Shown one piece after another: positions 22,340-35,009 of a stretch of DNA of 64,000 nt. The notes below the pieces were generated by a model, which saw only the letters and a program-made list of their open reading frames with translations, was not told the origin of the DNA and did no database searches. A program made the position numbers and the translations under genes. This stretch comes from Actinernus sp. WN-2022 (lineage: Eukaryota; Cnidaria; Anthozoa; Actiniaria; Actinernidae), in assembly GCA_030867875.1 (NCBI GenBank), contig JAOWCC010000577.1, positions 2,744,660 to 2,808,659 of the forward strand, written 5' to 3'. Each line of letters starts with the position of its first letter. Within the stretch, counting starts at the first letter, position 1.

Positions 22340-24490
22340 CATACATACTTTTATTATCCACTCCCCCGTGGGGCTTTTCAGAGATAATTACAATTAAATA
22401 TATAATTAATTAATTTTATATCTATATAAACTATATGCAATGATTATATATGCATAGTAAAGGACTAATGTATATGGAAAATATTAATTAATAAAATTCT
22501 GTAGTAATTTATGTCTTAAAGAACGCCTAAAAATACTAATAGTTCGGCAAAGTTTCAAGGTCGGATCTAGTGAGTTCCAGATACTGACGGTTCTGTAGTA
22601 GAAGGTTCGCTGACCACTAGCAGTTTTAAATAGAGGAATATTCAGTTTTTGGGAGCTTCTGGTATTGCGATTACTGATTTCTTTACGCTTAATAAATTGA
22701 GAAGAAAGGTAGTCAGGGACACAGCCAGTCATGCACTTAAAAGCCATTATGGCACTACGATAATGGAGCTGGATTGAAGCTGGCAGCCAGTGTAGTTCCT
22801 TTAAAATTGGTGTTACATGGTCGAACTTCCGTGCACCACTAACGATGCGGCATGCAAAGTTCTGTACAGCCTGCAGTTTATTAATATTAGAGTTAGTGGC
22901 ATTTGCCCACACATTTGAGCAATAAAATAATTTGCTAAACACTAAGGCATTAATGACTGTTAGCAACGTTTGTCTGTCGAATGCATGTTTAGCACGATTT
23001 ATTTGTCCCAGACGAGACATGCACGAAGATACGGTTTTAATTATGTGTTCATCATATGATAAGCGAGGGTCAAGTATAACACCCAGGTCCTTGGCCACTT
23101 GGTCCGGTACAAGGTCTTTTCCTAGTACATGTAGTTCTAAACTGAAGTCTTGTAGTTTAGTCACCATCTGTCTGCTACCAAACACCATAAGCTTTGTCTT
23201 GTCTGGGTTAAGAAGAAGAAAATTGTCGAAACACCAGTTACGTATATTAAGTAGGTCTTGATTCATGTCAGCAATAGTAGTTAGCTTGTTTTGTAGGTGG
23301 AAGGAAACGTGGAGCTTTGTATCGTCTACATAGCACTGAGAACTGCATTTCTGTGGTACTGAAGGAAGATCGTTAACGTATAATTATACTGAAGAGAAGC
23401 GGACCAAGGATGCTTCCCTGAGGCACACCGCTGACCACAGGAAGCTAGGGCTCAGACACTGCTGAGTGGATCCGTACCACTTGTTGTCTGTCAGAGAGGT
23501 AACTGAGGAACCACTGGAGGCTAGAGCCAGAGACGCCGACATCTTGCAATTTCGATATGAGTATCTCGTGATTGATGCTATCGAAGGCCTTGCTCATATC
23601 AAGAAACACAACAGCAGTTAATTTCTTTTGATCAATGGCGTTTAGGATCGCGTCAGTTGTTTGGATCACAGATGTCTCGGTCGAATGCCATTTCTTATTT
23701 CCGCTTTGGTTCTTTGTTAGCCTTCCCTTTGCGAGTAGATACGACGTGAATTGGTTATGGGCGACCCTTTCACAAACCTTCGATAGAACCGGTAGTAACG
23801 AGATAGGTCTGTTGTTGTTTGCTTGTTCATGGTCGCCGTCTTTAGGGATTGGTATAACTTCCGCTATTTTCCAGACAGTAGGGAACGTGGAAGAGACAAA
23901 GCAGGCGTTGACAATGGACGTAATTGTAGGAAGAATGGGAGGGAGGCTGTCTTTAATAACACGGATTGGAATTTTGTCAATCCCAGGAGCTTTGTTGGAA
24001 GACATTGATGTTATTATGTCTTTGATGTGTTTACTTTGTACGACACTGAAGGTAAATTGCTCATCCATTGGGTAGCATCTTGGAGTGAAAGGTGTTTCGT
24101 TAAGTTCAAAATTACATTTACTAGCCAGGGATTTGATCTTATCGACAGTATTTTGACCAACAGAGACGAAGAATTGATTAAATTCATCCGCAACAGTTTT
24201 GTCGTCTTTGCTAAAAGTTCTCTGAGAAGTCGACTTGTTAGGGATGCAAAGGCGAATTGCCTTCCAAATGCTGTTGGTGTCATTTCTCTTGATCTGATCG
24301 TTAACAAATTCTCGCTCTGCAATTCTGATTTCCCGTTTCACCTCGCGCTTAAAGTTCTTGTAAGCAGACCATGCCATAGGATCGTTAGTTATCTTAGCCA
24401 CCTTTCTCCAATGATCCCTAGTTTTCGATAAGGGTTTAGGTAAACAGAGATTTTCAATCTTTGCCAGCAAACCCTTTCCTTATGCAGAGA
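22340..24490 (-). pseudogene. LINE reverse transcriptase, 5'-truncated and frameshifted
   Basis: Two minus-strand frames, 24,470-23,445 and 23,266-22,484, are parts of one ORF2-type polyprotein. The first holds reverse-transcriptase blocks (SSNKAPGIDKIP, NNRPISLLPVLSKVCER, VFLDMSKAFDSINHEIL, LSYLSDRQQVV). After a frame change at about 23,300-23,445 the catalytic CYVDDTKLH block follows, then FDNFLLLNPDKTKLMVFG and the C-terminal tail (TVSIWNSLDP). The family is jockey/CR1-like. The endonuclease domain is missing. A 3' UTR with TCCACTCCCCCGTGGGG lies at 22,340-22,480. Confidence 0.85.
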
Positions 24491-26100
24491 TTTGCTGGCA
24501 AACAGTGATGCCTTTTATGATTGTGCTATTCGGGATTTTGTTCTTTTTACTTTTTGTAATCCGTTTATATAATTTGATCTGCACGACGTGACACTTTCAA
24601 GTCTTTCAACAATTCAAGTAGTGTTATTTTAGCTAATGATATATAACAACTTAATACTAATGTCACTAACTTTACCTAACTGTTCATGTCTTTACAATCG
24701 ATATCTGCACATGAAAACAACACCTAAATTTGAATATGGAGATATTGTAGATTATTTTATAATATTATCCAATTCGATCTTTGGTTTAATTAGCCAGGTC
24801 TATTCTTGGGTTGCAATCATTCCTAAGGGAATACAATCACAAAAGCGTAGCGGCCATCTTGGTTGGTAGGAACAAAAGAAGCAAATGTGGTTTCTTTTGT
24901 TCCTATAAATTACAAAGAAAGTAATCCATTGAAAGTTTCACTTAATTACTATAGATAAAAATAAAATACGCAAATGTATTTACTGAGTTAGACTAGAAAT
25001 CGTGAATCTTATATAATAATATGCTAAGTGTGTGTCAGTGTGTTTGTGTGTAACGCTCTTTCCCAGGGTCCCTCGATCGATTTCCTAATATGGAGGACGC
25101 TCACGTCCGAAAATGGTGCCAAAAAGTGACGGCCACAGGTATTCTAACGAAGACGACGAATCATGCGAAAAGTTGCTTTCTGTCTTGGTCTTGGTTGCAT
25201 TTAAGGAAAGAATGTTAAAAAGAAATGAGTTTTCTCAAGTTCTACACTTACATGTAGTTGGGCGAGCGAGCCATCGAGCTTACGGGAATCTGTTTTAGGG
25301 AAAACCTGGACGAGCAAGCCATCGAGTTTACGCAAATGTTTTACTTAGAGTTTAGGGAAGCGAAGCGGCCGAAGTCAAACGACCGAACGAGGTAAGACCA
25401 GGTATTCAAACACAGTTAGAAATGTTGTCCGTGGAAAAGGCTGTTATTTTTTGTCCATGTCTGTTTTCTGTATCCAGTTTCCTGTGTTCTTAGATATAAA
25501 ACCAACTGGTTCGGCGACCAGATTTGTTTTCGTCACACAAATTCATGTCTCGAGCTGCCTGTGACCGTCAGTTTTAGCACTTTTTCGGTTTAAGAAATTG
25601 GCTCATCGGTTTAAGAAATTAACTGAGATCCGTAAGATATTATTCCCTTTAAAAAAATCAAAATACAACCTTGAAAATATCAACACACTAAAAACATTGA
25701 GCCAGGAGTCAGTCAGCCGGCTAGACTATGTTACTATAATTTATCATATTTGTTGCTTTCATGTGAGTTCCAGCGGGTCCCTGCTAGTAACGAAATAATA
25801 GTAACAGCACAGGCAGCCCAAGCTCAAAGTTTGAAATTATTTGACAGTTGAAGTACGAAGGTTCAAACATCCAGAATATCTGGTATTTTATCGCACTAAA
25901 TGGAAAATGAATAACACTATAAACTTTCTTTGATGAAGATTATGTTGTTGTGTCTTGAATTTGGGGGTTTGGGGGCCGATTTAACAAAGTTTCTAGGAAA
26001 CCTGGATTCACTCTACCTAAAGAGAGAAAAGGCCGGCAAGCAGATAGCGATGGCATGTCACATACCTGTCATCTCCACGGCAAAAATGACCCTTAAATCC
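24491..26100. other. No recognisable gene; AT-rich spacer
   Basis: Short frames only. A GCGAGCCATCGAG-type word occurs twice near 25,265 and 25,305. Nothing here could be tied to the downstream gene as an untranslated exon. Confidence 0.4.
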
Positions 26101-27655
26101 ACTCAATCGACGTAATACTTCTGGATCCCATAGACAGATCTCCTTGCTACGTATCCTCCAAGTTTCATGACCAAACATTCAAAGAATACCAAGAAATGAT
26201 TTTTGTCACATCGAATTTTGCCATCCTAAACACCTCTTCACAGTTTGACGAGACACCGGAAGTCCAACCGAAAGGATGCCTCGTTTTGGTACTCTCCCAT
26301 CCAATTGGTGCTGCTGTGATTTTCAACTTCAAAACGAGGCATCCATCCTCCCAGCTATGTCCAAAGTCTTTGAGAAATTAGTTGCAAAACAAATGACGAC
26401 CTACTGTGAGTCAGAATCAACCCTCAATGACACTATATCAAGTTTCCGGAAGGGGCATTCTACCTCTACAGTGCTGATGGCAATTAGGGATGACCTTATA
26501 CTGGCCATGAAGAAGGGTGAGGTCACCCTTATGATTCTAGTGGATTTCTCAAAGGCTTTCAACACCATTCGATACAAGACAGTGATCTCCAAGCTGTACT
26601 ATCTTGGCTTCTCGAAAACCTTTCTGAGCTGGTTAACAAGCTACCTGAGTAATTGCCCTCATTACGTCCAGATTGACGATAACAAGTCTGAAGCAATCAA
26701 CAAACATTTTGGTGTCTTTCAAGGGTCCATCCTTGGGGCGATGTTGTTTAATCTGTATGTCTCCGACCTGCAAGACAACCTACCTGAATCTGTCACTACC
26801 TTTCAGTATGCTGATGACACCACAAACTTATAGCAGTGCCCCTCCACCGAACTGGCAAAACAAGTCGTAGAACTAAACTCCACTCTGAATGCATTGGAAT
26901 CCTGGTCAACAGACTCCCACCTGGCTCTGAACCCAGTAAAGACGAAAACTATGTTGTTCTCCACAAATCCATTACAACTCGCCAAATCATTGCTATGGTA
27001 TACTTAGAATATTACGGAAAGTAAAAAACTTTGCGGCCTTTAAGTTAGGAAACATTTGTTGAATTGTTAGTTCTTTCTAAAATTGATTATTGTGACACTG
27101 TTTTCTATCCAGTACTGCCCGAATTCCTTATGAAGTTTTGACATTTTGTCAGAGATGTTGTTGATATTTTTAAGTTAGGTTGGTTACCAATTAGAGAGAG
27201 AAGGGATTGGCACTAAATATTATTACTTAAGTTAGCCTTTAAGGCTAATAGCCAGGTTTCCCACTGTCGTACACTTCGCTCTAGCTCTGCTATTATATTA
27301 CTTATTCCACTGGAAAAGGGAACCTTCCAGGACTCCGCTGCTTCCCTTTTTAATAGCCTGCCTGCAAACCTAAGACAATGTAAAGACTTTAAGTTGTACA
27401 TGTATTGCAGGCTGACCAATTAAGTCATTTAGTAGTTTTATTTTCTGAGCTGAGTTAATTAAATTTATTAATCATTATCAAATGAAATTTCCTATTTTCT
27501 GTGGCAATTACTGTAATTAGAGTAGTTTTATAGTAGTTTAAAAATGTAATTATTGTAATTTATTTTATCACACATTGTAATTTAGACTTAACAGGTGAAG
27601 AGCCACTCCGTGGATATACTGTTAATAAACCATTATTACTTTTATTATTATTATT
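26100..27655 (+). pseudogene. LINE reverse transcriptase, decayed, plus strand
   Basis: The frame at 26,276-26,833 contains LPAMSKVFEKLVAKQM, FRKGHSTST, MILVDFSKAFNTIRY, FLSWLTSYLSN, GVFQGSILGAMLFNLYVSDL and the catalytic FQYADDTT, then a stop at 26,831. Frames continue in pieces (SHLALNPVKTKTML) to a C-terminal tail near 27,400 and a 3' UTR ending GTTAATAAACC plus a TTA microsatellite at about 27,630. It is truncated at the 5' end and interrupted. It ends about 100 bp upstream of the first coding exon of the host gene. Confidence 0.8.
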
Positions 27656-27751
27656 ATGATCATGCATACAGCAGTTGGCCTGTATTTCATGTGGTGTAGA
27701 ATAATTATATATACTGGTATTGTGTACTAGTTAAAATATACTTTTTTTTAG

Positions 27752-27926
27752 GCAGTGCAAAGCTATAGAGACCTTGATCATGGCAGGGAGCATTGGAGCT
27801 GAGATGTTAGAGAAGCTGGAGAGGATGGGTAACCTGGAGTCTATAGTAGCAGAACAGAGAATGAACATAGAGAAACTCAAAACAACCTATGAGACACTGA
27901 AGGCAGAGCACCTTCAGCTACAGGAT
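27752..27926 (+). CDS. CEP83: CEP83-like coiled-coil protein, first coding exon seen
   Basis: The exon follows an acceptor CTTTTTTTTAG and ends at a GTAAGT donor (27,927). The likely start is ATG 27,780, giving 49 codons (MAGSIGAEMLEKLERMGN..., then YETLKAEHLQLQD), phase 0; the frame is also open upstream to the acceptor, so an earlier start exon is possible. The YxTLKAEHxxLQ segment matches the N-terminal coiled coil of CEP83/CCDC41, a distal-appendage protein that anchors the mother centriole to the membrane for ciliogenesis. Together with exons at 39,015, 42,270, 43,433, 45,382 and 62,129 it makes an uninterrupted frame of about 206 codons that continues beyond the window. The assignment rests on recognition of the family and was not searched. 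Confidence 0.75.
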
Positions 27927-28045
27927 GTAAGTATTGATTGAGGTGTATGCAGAGAATATGTGTTGCACCTTAGCTACAGGATGTAAGTATACTGTCTGAT
28001 TGAGGTGTATGCAGAGAATAATTATGTGTTGCAACTTAGCTACAG
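27905..28045. repeat. Tandem duplication across the first donor site
   Basis: The block CACCTT(C)AGCTACAGGATGTAAGTA followed by GATTGAGGTGTATGCAGAGAATA occurs twice in tandem, so a second perfect-looking exon end plus donor lies about 63 bp inside the intron. A partial third start (TTAGCTACAG) follows near 28,037. Confidence 0.75.
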
Positions 28046-29429
28046 ATCTTGTCCATCAGACTGTTCGAATTCATCACTGCATTCTATGGAACTGAATTCA
28101 AACCTCAAAGAGGGGAAATTAACTGAGTGTGTTAATTCACCATTAAAAACGTGCCATTACACTCCCTAAAAGGTGTCTTAAAATGCACCCTAAAATGCGG
28201 TATTACAAAACATAGGCACCAATGGTGAACTTGTGGATGGATTACTGTAGATATCCCATCCCTGGGTGCTATCCATCATTAATTTTGCTAAATATTGCTA
28301 ACTTGAGTATGGCAATTAAAATTAAAATATATTTTTCGCATGTTTGGTTTTCTTTGTTCATTCTGGGGAATATACAATGTATCTCATATTTCCACATCAA
28401 CAAACCAGGGAAACATTAAGCTTAAGTTTGTAATGATTTATAAGAAGAGATAATTGCTGGCGAGCCGCCAGGCGAGCCAGCATATAATTGCTGCAAGTTT
28501 GAAAGTACGTGGATTTCTGTTTGTTTGTCTGTTTGTTTTTCTGTATGTCCAGATTATTTATGAGGCAAGTCACGTGAGAAAGTGAGCACGTGAGCTAGTG
28601 TATAGCTAGCGAGCACGGAGGGTACAAAGTGCAGGTTGCAGGTTGACAGTTTTCGGTTGATAAATGAAATAAATTTATGGGCATGGCTTTTTGCCGATCG
28701 CTGGTTCTGCAAGACCCCACATTATCTTCGAAGTTTTTAGTTTGCTGATCATTTAATTTATAAGGGCTTCAAACTCCGTCTTTGTCTTCTTTCTTATTTT
28801 GCTGAACTGTTCAGAATACCTTGAAATTACCGTTCAATAAATCTACCTTAATTTATCCTAAAGAAAGCTTTGATTTATACCCTCAAACATTTATGTTCTC
28901 TTCTTCACCGTTCTCTTGCCGTTAACAATAGGAAATGGACAATCTCAAATCTACAATGAATCTACAATGTTTACCGTTTTGTTTTTCTCGGCCAATGGAA
29001 ATCCAGATACCATGGTGCATAGGTTTCTCTTGGCGATAGGAAAGGCAAATTGACGAGAAACCTCTGATCGTCCGTTGCTACTCTATTCACTCGACAGCAT
29101 GTCACTTTCAATTTGAAACTACTAGTTTAATACATGTAGACTGTTCATTGTTGAAGTGTAACTTCTTTGACCCCAGGTTTTCTTCTGGATTGCAAAATAA
29201 TGTGATCACATTGCAGTGAATTATTTATGACCTTGTAGGAATAATAATTATGTCGAAAGATGCAAGAGCAGAAATTAAAACATCATGCAGATCAGTCTGA
29301 ATTTTGTTAAGAGGACAGATTTAAGGAAAATTAGTGTGAAAGATGGCCATAATTAATAATCTTTAGAATAAGTAAAAAAATTGGCAAGAAGAAGAAAACA
29401 AATTTACCCTTGCCCCTGGCCTATAGCTA

Positions 29430-29492
29430 GCGGGAATCGAGAACTTTGGAACGTGCTCTAACCACTCTACCCCAGTCTGCCAATTGCTAGTA
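29430..29492 (-). repeat. tRNA-derived SINE head
   Basis: The minus strand reads GGGGTAGAGTGGTTAGAGCACG (A-box region), then AAGTTCTCGATTCCCGC (B-box region) about 15 bases further. This is the D-arm and T-arm arrangement of a tRNA without a convincing acceptor stem. Consistent with a SINE, not a functional tRNA. Confidence 0.5.
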
Positions 29493-29984
29493 AACAACTT
29501 CGAATATAAACTATATGTGCCAAGTCCGCAAACTAGCTTTGCAGTAGACCTTGAGCGCTGGAGAAAAATGTTTGCAAAAAAGTGACTACGCTAACCATGA
29601 AAAATAATGGTACCAAAATATTAGTACTGTCTGGTAAACCAAAGGAATTAGAAACAAAATGAGAAGGAAAAAAAACTTCCTTCTGTGGCTCGTTGCTGAG
29701 GAATTTTAGCGTAGTAGTCAAATCATATGAGCTAGGAATCTGATTCAATTCCGTGAACTCGCTGATTGGAAACTACATTGTACAAAGTCATGTAACTACA
29801 TGTAAGATTATTTGCAAACCCTTGAGTGCTGGGCAGAAATGTTTGCAAGATATGACTACCATCTTGATGACAAAGAATATGAATACTGGTACACCAAAGG
29901 AAGAAACAAATTAGGAAGCTGGTCAAACAAATCTGATTGCTGGAACTAGTCACTGACTGCCGACAAGGCGATCTGTGAAGTTAC

Positions 29985-30050
29985 ATTGTAAGCCCGATCA
30001 GGCTAGGTTCTAAAGCTGTTGGATGGGTGACCTTATGGGATTTTTGTGCT
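29985..30050 (+). repeat. 5S rRNA-like fragment (SINE)
   Basis: The segment reads GTAAGCCCGATCAGG...GGTTCTAAAGCTGTTGGATGGGTGACC, which resembles the second half of 5S rRNA (the AAGC..GGGTC and GTACTTGGATGGGAGACC regions). It is diverged and incomplete, and a related piece lies at 44,230-44,975. Likely a 5S-derived SINE remnant. Confidence 0.4.
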
Positions 30051-31799
30051 AATGTCGGACGAGGTATTTGTCAACTCAAAGGCAGTTGGTAGGAGGTTCA
30101 TTTCCCGTTCATTTGATTGGCACATATAGAGTGAAATTTTATTGCTACATCTGCTGATTGCTGGGTTAAAATATGAATTCCATGATATTGTCATGAAAGA
30201 AAATTGACTCTAATCTGCATGGCTTGACTAGCCTGAGTTTTCGAGCTTTGTTTCCATTTTCTCTTTACTGAGAAAAGTTTCAACAAAGAAGTTAAAATTC
30301 ACTCTAATTCACTGAAATTGTGTACAAAGAAAATATTTTAGACATCATATGAGTTTCGTTAATTTTATTGCACTATTTTTGACCATTTTTATCAAAAATC
30401 TACATCCAAACATCCTACAAACCTCATACATGTACATGTATGTATATATGCAGCAACAACAACAACAACAACAACTTACAATCTTTATTATTATTTTTAT
30501 AAATACTCTCTTGAATACAGTAGATTACAATTAATTAATTTATATATTTAACATTTGAATATTGGGATACCAGAAGCAGCTTAAAAAACTAATCAATAAT
30601 ATTGATTTGTAAGACCTGTGTTAACCTTACAGTCTCAGTGAGTGAGTGAGTAACATATGTCCCCCACATTAATAACTAAGTTGTGGATTGCTATCGCAAT
30701 ATCCACGAGTTAAAAAGGTGCCTAATAACACACTCTAAAATGAGCCTTAATAAATCGCACAATGACTATAAAATGCGTGAGAGGCCTCTGTGTTTGAAAT
30801 GACTTCTCATGCAAATGGCTAAACCAAACATTTACATACATGTACATTTATGTTTTCCCCCTTGTGTTATACCATACATTACACAATCTTACTGCTGCAT
30901 TGACTGAGCTCGTTTACTGGGCAACAAATAAGCAATATGCACACAAGAGCTTTGGAGTAAAATGGCTGAGGGCAGAAACCCAAAGCCGCTTTTATTGAAT
31001 AATAAAATTGTCAGACATGAAATCTTCACAATATGATATAATATTTTAGCCCAGTAAAGGTGAAGGGCAAAATAAACGACAATATTTTAGCCCAGTAAAG
31101 GTGAAGGGCAAAATAAACAAACCATGTGGTCAGGAAAAGGAGAGGAGGTGGGAGATCAAAACAAACGTCTTCACTCGATGAATATCTGAAGTGAATGGCT
31201 AACCACTGGTGAGAGGTTACATAGCACCACCAGTACGTAGAGGGGTGCATTGTATTGACACTCCCCTATCCCATACCAATGGCTGCTAGGCAACAGGACT
31301 TTGCATATAATTATAACTAATTTAATAAAACTAGCCAGCGGAAAAACATAAAAATCCTATTCGCAAGCAAATATTCCATTTATGTTTTCCCCCTTGTGTT
31401 ATACCATACACTACACAATCTTACTGCTGCATTGACTGAGCTCGTTTACTGGGCAACAAATAAGCAATATGCACACAAGAGCTTTGGAGTAAAATGGCTG
31501 AGGGCAGAAACCCAAAGCCGCTTTTATTGAATAATAAAATTGTCAGACATGAAATCTTCACAATATGATATAATATTTTAGCCCAGTAAAGGTGAAGGGC
31601 AAAATAAATGCCAAAAGCATCATGATGAAATTATGATGCTGCCCCACCCAAAGGAAATGCAGCACTAACACCAGAGAAAAATGTATGGCAAACAACAAAT
31701 TTAACATGAAACTTTCAGTCTTTGTTAATCAGTCCACAAAATGTCAATTAAAATACAAACTATATGAATATGCAACATACAATGTAGTTGCCATGAGCT

Positions 31800-32140
31800 G
31801 CTAAAATTACGATGAGTAACAATAGGACAACTGCTGCCCTTGCTAATCAGTTGTCCTACTCCTAATCAACTTTAAACACCAAGGAGAGATTGGGAGACTG
31901 CTGCCCTTGCTAATCAGTCCCATAAATGAACTATGAACGACTTACCACGAACTGTTAAAATTACGACGATTAACAATAGAACTGCTGCCCTTGCTAGTCA
32001 GTTGTCCTACTCCTAATATCACCCTTAAACACCAAGGAGATATGGAGACTGATGCCCTTGTTAATTATCAGTTGTCATATCTCCTAATGACCCTTAAGCA
32101 CCAAGGAGATATGGGGACTGCTGCCCTTGCTTATCAGCCC
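31800..32140. repeat. Degenerate tandem repeat with GACTGCTGCCCTTGCTAATCAG
   Basis: Five or so diverged copies of a block combining CTGCTGCCCTTGCTAATCAG, TTGTCCTACTCCTAAT and TTAAACACCAAGGAGA. It occupies part of the region where the recombinase tail of the Ngaro element ends. Confidence 0.65.
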
Positions 32141-32189
32141 CATATTACCTGGATATTCCCAAACACAACTTCACCGCAAGTTGTAATGA

Positions 32190-32372
32190 ATAGCAATGAT
32201 ACAAATATCTTTATGAAAAGCATTTGATTTATACCTACCCAAAATATGAATCTGTGCGTCAGACATACCCTGATCTGCAGCATGAGAGGCAGTCCCAATA
32301 TGAAAACTATGACCTTTATAATGAGCAGGGCTGAGCCCCCAATATCTAATTGCTAGGGAAAGCTGGTCAGCA
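32190..32372 (-). pseudogene. Tyrosine recombinase C-terminus, Ngaro type, decayed
   Basis: The minus strand is open for about 60 codons and reads LSPAHYKGHSFHIGTASHAA, then SDAQIHILGRYKSNAF. This is the box II region of DIRS/Ngaro recombinases, where HxxR is expected and then a Gly-Arg-W/Y motif before the catalytic tyrosine. Here the box II arginine position is histidine, and the tyrosine after SNAF is missing (HKDICI). The enzyme would be inactive. Confidence 0.65.
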
Positions 32373-33499
32373 AAATAGGTTCTTGAAACTCTTACTCACA
32401 TCAACAGTAATGAAATTAGGACCTGGTATATTCCTTCAAAGTGGCAAATAATCCAGCATCAATTGTACTGGACAAACAATTGCTTGCCGATTAATAACCA
32501 TAGAAAAATGATTGTAGCTGTGCTTATACATTGTAGTTCAGGAATATGACTTTTAAAAGGCAACTAAATTAGATGCATCGTAATCAACAAGCTTAGCTGT
32601 TTGGCAAATTTGCAAGGGAAGACCAGATCCTTTGTCAATATTGGAAGTTAACTCAACCCTACACATGTACGTAGAAAAGCATAGAAAGCCAAAGAGCATG
32701 CATACAGTTGTACACATTGCTTGAAATTGCTGATTCTAATAGACTACATTTTTGGAATAATAATAAATATATAACTTTTCTTACACTACACGAAGAATCG
32801 GAAGAGTAATTGGCAATCGGCTATCCAAACGTAACCAAGCTTTACATAACCCTTAAGCATTTGAATAATAAAAATGGCTTTAACAGGATCAGGAAATCCT
32901 GACAGCTTGTGAGAATATAGCATATTAAGCAGAAACATAAGTATTAATCGACCAGCCAGCCAGTATGGGCCTCAAGCTCTTTTCTAATTTTAGTATCAAC
33001 AACTTCAAGATCTTGTAAAGCTGAAATTATTTTTTTTAGATTTGGAAGATACCCGGGTATCTTCATAATGCACAGGAAAACCCAGAGTAAAACTTGATGA
33101 AATAAACTCTGCATTTGAATGGTGATACCCAGCAATAAGAAAATTCTCTCTTTTTTTTTTTTATTATTAATTTTTTTATTGGGGTTGGAAGGATGGGATT
33201 TGGCAAGCTGGGGGCATTTCTGAAGGCTTTATTTTTTGGGCACAAAATTAAACAGAGTCGGAACAAGTCTGCATAAACGAACATCCTGTACATTCACGAC
33301 CACTATGGAATCAAAAAGGAACATTAGAAAAACCAGTGGAGGAGATTGAGAGCAAATCCACAATTCCCAATGGATAGTATCCCATGGAAAATACTAGGCT
33401 TGTGCCTTTTCAGAAAGCAAAAATTCTCATCATAAAACATCAAGTTATGACCCCTAGCTGCCAAATCCTGTATTACCTCACCATATTTTATGAGGGCAG

Positions 33500-34110
33500 G
33501 GGCCTCAGTTGGGTATTAACTGGTATAAACCTCAACAAAAACATGAAAACTGCTGACATAACTCTACTTGCAATTTTCTTGTGTTTGAGACTGGTTCAAG
33601 GCAGAGGGAGGGCATTGGTCCACCTTCTGCATTCTGGACTGTAATCTGGAACTTGTTCTCCCAAATAATTATTGGATTAGAACATCCAAAAAGAATGCTA
33701 AAGTCAATGAAATCATTGTTCCATATTTTTGCTTGTACCTTATCCACCACCGAGCATCAATTGGCAAACTTGATGAATTAAACATCTTAACTGGAACCAA
33801 AGCATTGGACAGCTCACCTGGCAGGGCCTGCAAAGCAGCATCTATAGACCCTTGTACATTGTACAATAGATGCTGCTTGCCCTGTTGTAGTGCTCGTAAA
33901 GGCCTGCTGCTGGATAGAATCTGATACCATCAGAACTGTGGTAAATTTCAGCATACTGGTAATAGAAGACTGGGAAGGGATGGATACAGCTGAATTCGCC
34001 TCTGTAACAATCTGTGAAGAGGGTGGAGTGATAACCCCTACCATATGTACCTGCCAATGTTGATGGGGTAGCCTGAGTCAATCTTTTAGTGACATCATCC
34101 ACCACTCAGA
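33500..34110 (-). pseudogene. Ngaro gag-like ORF relic
   Basis: Overlapping broken minus-strand frames between 34,105 and 33,500 include LTQATPSTLAG, then LPIDARW near 33,760, then DKVQAKIWNNDFIDFSILFG. The pattern of a short sequence ending in KIWxNxFIDF followed by a hydrophobic stretch is typical of the first ORF of Ngaro-like elements as I know it. Frameshifts occur near 34,040 and 33,750. Confidence 0.45.
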
Positions 34111-34359
34111 AAACTAACTGATCCAGAAGACCAGGTGGAAAATTGAGGTGTTCTGCTGGTTCTTGTGGCTGTTGCACTGTTGATGCATGATGCTGTCATT
34201 TTTGGCTTGTCTTGAGCCTTTTTCCCTCTTGGTCGGAGGTTGCACAGCAGCTTTGACTGAAAGGCACCTCAATCTCGCAGAGCGTTTAGGTGCCATGATG
34301 TTTCTACAAAATAAGAAACACTCAGCAGAAACTGAATGCCCTCTCAACTTATTTATAAA

Positions 34360-34990
34360 ATTAACTGATCTACCAAGTTATGGGCAGCAAAATTAAAAAC
34401 ATGGCAGGAACAAGCCATGTCGACAAATTGTTGACGCACCAGCAAGCCCTTGAATTGCCAACAAAATAAATATAAATATTGAGGCAAAGCCTCAAAAAAG
34501 AGGACAAGTCCTCCATAACAGTGTGAGGACCATAAAGCCTCAACACCAACAGTGGACAAAGCCACACAACAAACCTTGAGGGCGAAACCTCGAAGGCAAC
34601 ATGCTACCATACATAAATAGTATGACTAGCTAACTGATGGACAAAGCCACCATAACAAAAATCATAAAATACTTGTGAATTACTCACAAGAACAACAAAA
34701 CCATAAAACTGCCCACAACTATAGCAATAAATAAAAGAAAATCCAGTACCTTTAATATACTCTACAATGGACGAAATAAAAAAACAATAGACTGAAATAA
34801 TTATGTTGTATAAAATGTGTGAAACTTAAAGCATGCCCTACCAAGTTATGAGCAGCAAAATTAAAAACATGGCAGGAACAAGCCATGTCAACAAATTGTC
34901 GACGCACCAGCAAGCCCATGAATTGCCAACAAAATAAATATTGAGGCAAAGCCTCAAAAAAGAGGACAAGTCTATAATGGAAATATGTCT
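34360..34990. repeat. Direct repeat inside the Ngaro element
   Basis: A segment at about 34,370-34,505 (CTACCAAGTTATGGGCAGC...GCCTCAAAAAAGAGG) recurs at about 34,838-34,975 with few differences. GAGG/CCTC-rich short repeats (GAGGCAAAGCCTC) lie between the copies. Confidence 0.7.
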
Positions 34991-35009
34991 TAAAACGTGT
35001 GAAACTTAA

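Larger units (their letters stand above)
28050..30845. other. CEP83 intron sequence with SINE fragments
   Basis: No further exon is recognised. It contains GGCGAGCC repeats near 28,460, a tRNA-like SINE head (29,430-29,492), a 5S-like fragment (29,985-30,050) and a CAA microsatellite at about 30,453-30,476. Confidence 0.5.
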
